13,153 nucleotides of DNA from Bacillota bacterium. GTDB lineage: Bacteria; Bacillota; Clostridia; Peptostreptococcales; Anaerovoracaceae. Below, piece after piece: positions 10,223 to 13,153 of the stretch (its first letter is position 1; each line of letters opens with the position of its first letter). Where the stretch lies: assembly GCA_029219125.1 (NCBI GenBank), contig JAQXSU010000121.1, positions 1 through 13,153 on the forward strand, given 5' to 3'. The translations under genes and the position numbers were made by a program. The notes beneath the pieces are model-generated. The model was given only the letters and a program-made list of their open reading frames with translations, was not told where the DNA came from and did no database searches.

Positions 10223-10313
10223 GGAATTGTGCAATTAGAAATCTAAGTATTGCGCAGGCAGCTTCGCACTAGATAAGACAGAAGCAGAAGCTGCTGGCGA
10301 GGAGGGAAGAGAA

Positions 10314-10784
10314 GTGTCAAGAAAAGGTAATATACCAAAGAGAGAAGTTCTTCCAGATCCAGTTTACGGAAGTGTTGCAGTCGCCAAGCTGATCAACAGC
10401 ATTATGCTGGACGGCAAGAAGGGTGTAGCACAGAACATCGTGTATGGTGCTTTCGACATGATCCAGGCACAGACCGGTGAAGAACCGCTGGACGTATTTG
10501 AAAAGGCATTGAACAACATCATGCCTGTTCTGGAAGTAAAAGCAAAGAGAATCGGTGGTGCAAACTACCAGGTTCCGGTAGAAGTAAGAGCTGAAAGAAG
10601 ACAGACTCTCGGCTTAAGATGGCTGACCAAGTACACCAGAGCCAGAGGCGAAAAGACTATGGCTGAAAGACTGGCCAAGGAACTGATGGATGCAGCAAAC
10701 AACACCGGTGCATCCGTAAAGAAGAAAGAAGATACCCACAAGATGGCAGATGCGAACAAGGCATTCGCACACTTCAGATGGTAA
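10314..10784 (+). CDS. rpsG: 30S ribosomal protein S7
   Basis: This 156-residue S7 nucleates assembly of the 30S head and binds the 3' major domain of 16S rRNA. The start is GTG 10314, 8 nt after AGGAGG (10300-10305); no in-frame ATG is available nearby. The N-terminus SRKGNIPKREVLPDPVYGS and the core LINSIMLDGKKGVAQNIVY are typical. Also typical are the RRIGGANYQVPVEV-type motif (here KAKRIGGANYQVPVEV), RWL..Y.RARGEKTMAERLAKE and the C-terminal HKMADANKAFAHFRW. Length is normal for bacteria. In bacteria S7 is the usual translational repressor of the str operon. The structured 294-nt region immediately before this gene fits such control, and the 12-nt gap to fusA fits translational coupling. 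Confidence 0.99.
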   Translation: MSRKGNIPKREVLPDPVYGSVAVAKLINSIMLDGKKGVAQNIVYGAFDMIQAQTGEEPLDVFEKALNNIMPVLEVKAKRIGGANYQVPVEVRAERRQTLGLRWLTKYTRARGEKTMAERLAKELMDAANNTGASVKKKEDTHKMADANKAFAHFRW

Positions 10785-10796
10785 TTGGAGGTTAAC

Positions 10797-12860
<2,064 letters not shown>

Positions 12861-12878
12861 CAAATGATATAAACCATC

Positions 12879-12908
12879 ATGCCGGTTTTGCCTGTGCATG
12901 ACCGGCAT
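12879..12908 (+). promoter_or_regulatory. Intercistronic hairpin between fusA and tuf
   Basis: ATGCCGGT (12879-12886) and ACCGGCAT (12901-12908) form a perfect 8-bp stem with a 14-nt loop. The sequence after it (CCTGAAATTTATGG) has no T-run, so full termination is unlikely. It could slow 3' decay of the fusA part, act as a processing site, or attenuate partially, letting tuf be expressed at a different level. Confidence 0.55.
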
Positions 12909-12934
12909 CCTGAAATTTATGGAGGATTAAAAAA

Positions 12935-13153
12935 ATGGCAAAACAGAAGTTTGAAAGAACCAAACCGCATATTAACATCGGTACCATCGGACACGTAGAC
13001 CATGGTAAGACTACTCTGACCGCTGCAATCACCAAGACTCTGTTCGAGAGATATCAGCTGGGCCAGAAGGTAGACTTCGACCAGATCGATAAGGCTCCGG
13101 AAGAAAGAGAAAGAGGTATCACCATTTCTACTGCACACGTAGAATATGAAACT
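12935..13153 (+). CDS. tuf: Translation elongation factor Tu, N-terminal part (3' end outside window)
   Basis: EF-Tu delivers aminoacyl-tRNA to the ribosomal A site. The window holds the first 73 residues from ATG 12935, with GGAGG (12921-12925) 9 nt upstream. The sequence starts MAKQKFERTKPHINIGTIGH. It shows the P-loop GHVDHGKTT (19-27), a short linker with an acidic helix (DFDQIDKAPEERERG), and switch I R-G-I-T-I-S (60-65) followed by AHVEYET. These residues identify EF-Tu rather than other translational GTPases. The DTPGH and NKCD motifs and domains II-III lie beyond the edge. It is the last visible gene of the str operon. Whether a second tuf copy exists elsewhere cannot be seen. Confidence 0.98.
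   Translation, partial: MAKQKFERTKPHINIGTIGHVDHGKTTLTAAITKTLFERYQLGQKVDFDQIDKAPEERERGITISTAHVEYET

Larger units (their letters stand above)
10020..10313 (+). ncRNA. Structured rpsL-rpsG intercistronic element, candidate S7-binding autoregulatory leader
   Basis: This 294-nt gap holds no convincing ORF but many inverted repeats. (1) CTCG 10082-10085 with CGAG 10127-10130 encloses a partly paired stem capped by the perfect palindrome TTCTCCGTACGGAGAA (10100-10115). (2) CTG-A-CAGAGC 10148-10157 pairs with GCTCTG-C-CAG 10171-10180. (3) CCCCG 10187-10191 pairs with CGGGG 10207-10211. (4) GTGCAAT 10229-10235 pairs with ATTGCGC 10249-10255, with one G-U. (5) GCAGCTTC 10258-10265 pairs perfectly with GAAGCTGC 10287-10294, ending 5 nt before the rpsG AGGAGG. 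S7 is known in E. coli to bind the rpsL-rpsG junction and repress its own synthesis. Position and 16S-like motifs (separate entry) suggest the same role here. The structures were drawn by eye, not folded by computer. Confidence 0.6.

Noticed and set aside
10229..10246. Tiny leader ORF (GTG, five codons) after GGAGG at 10213-10217 in the rpsG leader
   Set aside because: It is too short to support, overlaps the GTGCAAT stem, and nothing suggests conservation.

Overview
The window looks like a chromosomal housekeeping locus of a low-to-mid-GC Gram-positive anaerobe (Bacillota, class Clostridia). The evidence is a long-form S12 with the Firmicutes insert, RNA polymerase beta and beta-prime subunits without the proteobacterial insertions, AGGAGG-type ribosome binding sites ahead of nearly every gene, and sigma-A-type promoters. 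Assignment below class is a guess; an Eubacteriales family such as Anaerovoracaceae is possible, at low confidence. All recognised genes are on the plus strand.

Left region (1-1748): the 3' end of a gene whose product resembles DUF4367 C-termini, then three small unrecognised genes at 239-718, 738-1163 and 1270-1665. The first encodes a membrane-anchored or secreted Cys-rich protein; the other two encode four-helix membrane proteins. The last has its own near-consensus promoter (1211-1239), and the block closes with a strong intrinsic terminator (1689-1748).

Central region (1749-9458): an AT-rich promoter drives rpoB (1966-5685) and rpoC (5706-9458), the two catalytic subunits of RNA polymerase. 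The ribosomal stalk genes rplJ/rplL, which usually precede rpoB, are absent, so the rpoBC unit stands alone.

Right region (9459-13153): a str-type operon rpsL (S12), rpsG (S7), fusA (EF-G) and tuf (EF-Tu, cut by the window edge). It has its own promoter (9469-9498) and a leader hairpin (9519-9542). The small L7Ae-family gene often found between rpoC and rpsL in Bacillota is missing. Together the genes supply transcription (beta, beta-prime), 30S decoding and assembly (S12, S7) and the two GTPases of elongation.

The most interesting part is the 294-nt interval between rpsL and rpsG (10020-10313). It is dense in inverted repeats. It also holds two short segments, AGTAATC and GGTGAA, that match in order the 16S rRNA strands flanking helix 43, which is where S7 binds. 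I read it as a candidate S7 autoregulatory mRNA element that mimics rRNA. Known S7 control in E. coli acts at the same rpsL-rpsG junction, but this version is much longer and I do not recognise it as a described RNA family.
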